A stretch of DNA of 6,201 bases, from contig DHLY01000082.1 of the NCBI GenBank assembly GCA_002405525.1, positions 894 to 7,094 on the forward strand, written 5' to 3'. How positions within the stretch are numbered: position 1 is the stretch's first letter; the number at the start of each line of letters is the position of its first letter. The notes below the pieces were generated by a model. That model made no database searches. It was not told where the DNA came from and worked only from the letters and a program-made list of their open reading frames with translations. Below are positions 5,989 through 6,201 of the stretch, one piece after another. This DNA is from Proteobacteria bacterium UBA4656. Lineage in GTDB: Bacteria > Pseudomonadota > Gammaproteobacteria > Xanthomonadales > Ahniellaceae. The translations under genes were made by a program, and so were the position numbers.

Positions 5989-6201
5989 TTACTTCGCCAT
6001 CGACTTCTTGATGAAGCCGACGACCAGCATCAGGATGATGCCGCCGACGCCGCCGCTGCCCACGCTGGCCAGCGCGCCGCCACCGCCCATGCAGAGCTGG
6101 CTGAGGAGCGCCGCACCGCGCGGGCCGCCGATGCTGCCGGCGATCGAGTTGCCGACCGGGCCCAGGCTGATGTGCTTCCGCAGGGGGCGGCCGAGGTTGC
6201 C
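5989..6201 (-). CDS. Glycine-rich membrane protein, C-terminal fragment
   Basis: Only the last 70 codons are in the window; the reading frame is open to the edge at 6201 and stops at TAA 5989-5991. The visible part is rich in glycine, alanine and serine (for example GNSIAGSIGGPRGAALL, 17-33 of the fragment). It ends in one hydrophobic segment, GGVGGIILMLVVGFIKK (50-66), followed by a basic tail, which suggests a C-terminal membrane helix with glycine-zipper packing. From memory similar glycine-rich proteins ending in a GGGVGG...IVGxIKxxM-type tail are found as unnamed proteins in many Proteobacteria. I cannot assign a function. The frame is supported by high GC at third positions and by the palindrome and terminator directly after the stop. 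Confidence 0.72.
   Translation of the reverse strand, partial: GNLGRPLRKHISLGPVGNSIAGSIGGPRGAALLSQLCMGGGGALASVGSGGVGGIILMLVVGFIKKSMAK

Overview
The window is GC-rich DNA (by eye around 70% G+C) from a proteobacterium. I favour a gammaproteobacterium near the Xanthomonadales or Nevskiales, judging from my memory of the HNH protein and of the TraB/GumN-like protein. This placement is tentative, because the NadA protein looks more like the longer form I associate with Alphaproteobacteria.

Layout, left to right. Positions 1-59 hold no firm gene. Positions 60-3642 on the minus strand carry the complete de novo NAD branch from aspartate to nicotinate mononucleotide, transcribed in the order nadA, nadB, nadC. 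NadB (L-aspartate oxidase) makes iminoaspartate. NadA (quinolinate synthase) condenses it with dihydroxyacetone phosphate to quinolinate. NadC (quinolinate phosphoribosyltransferase) converts quinolinate to NaMN. nadA and nadB overlap by the four bases GTGA, and nadC follows after 47 bp with its own strong ribosome binding site. Upstream of nadA on the same strand (3713-4372) is a gene for a CxxC-type HNH endonuclease-like protein. It may share a transcript with the nad genes.

At about 4372-4391 there is a very tight divergent start. Only 18 bp separate the HNH start codon from that of a plus-strand exported TraB/GumN-like protein (4391-5401). The best promoter I can find for the HNH gene (TTGAAT, 17 bp, TATCTT) lies partly inside the first codons of the TraB-like gene and predicts a leaderless or nearly leaderless HNH mRNA. 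The TraB-like protein lacks both GxxH motifs of the active TIKI/TraB fold, so it looks like a pseudoenzyme branch.

The right end is minus strand again. A small exported protein of unknown function (5445-5894) converges on the TraB-like gene. Upstream of it lie an intrinsic terminator and a perfect 20-bp palindrome, and then the 3' end of a glycine-rich membrane protein gene cut by the window edge (5989-6201).

I see no tRNA, rRNA, CRISPR array, insertion sequence or clearly new multi-gene system. The core is a conventional NAD operon. The less ordinary points are the overlapping divergent promoter region, the catalytically stripped TraB-like protein and the double hairpin at 5929-5986.
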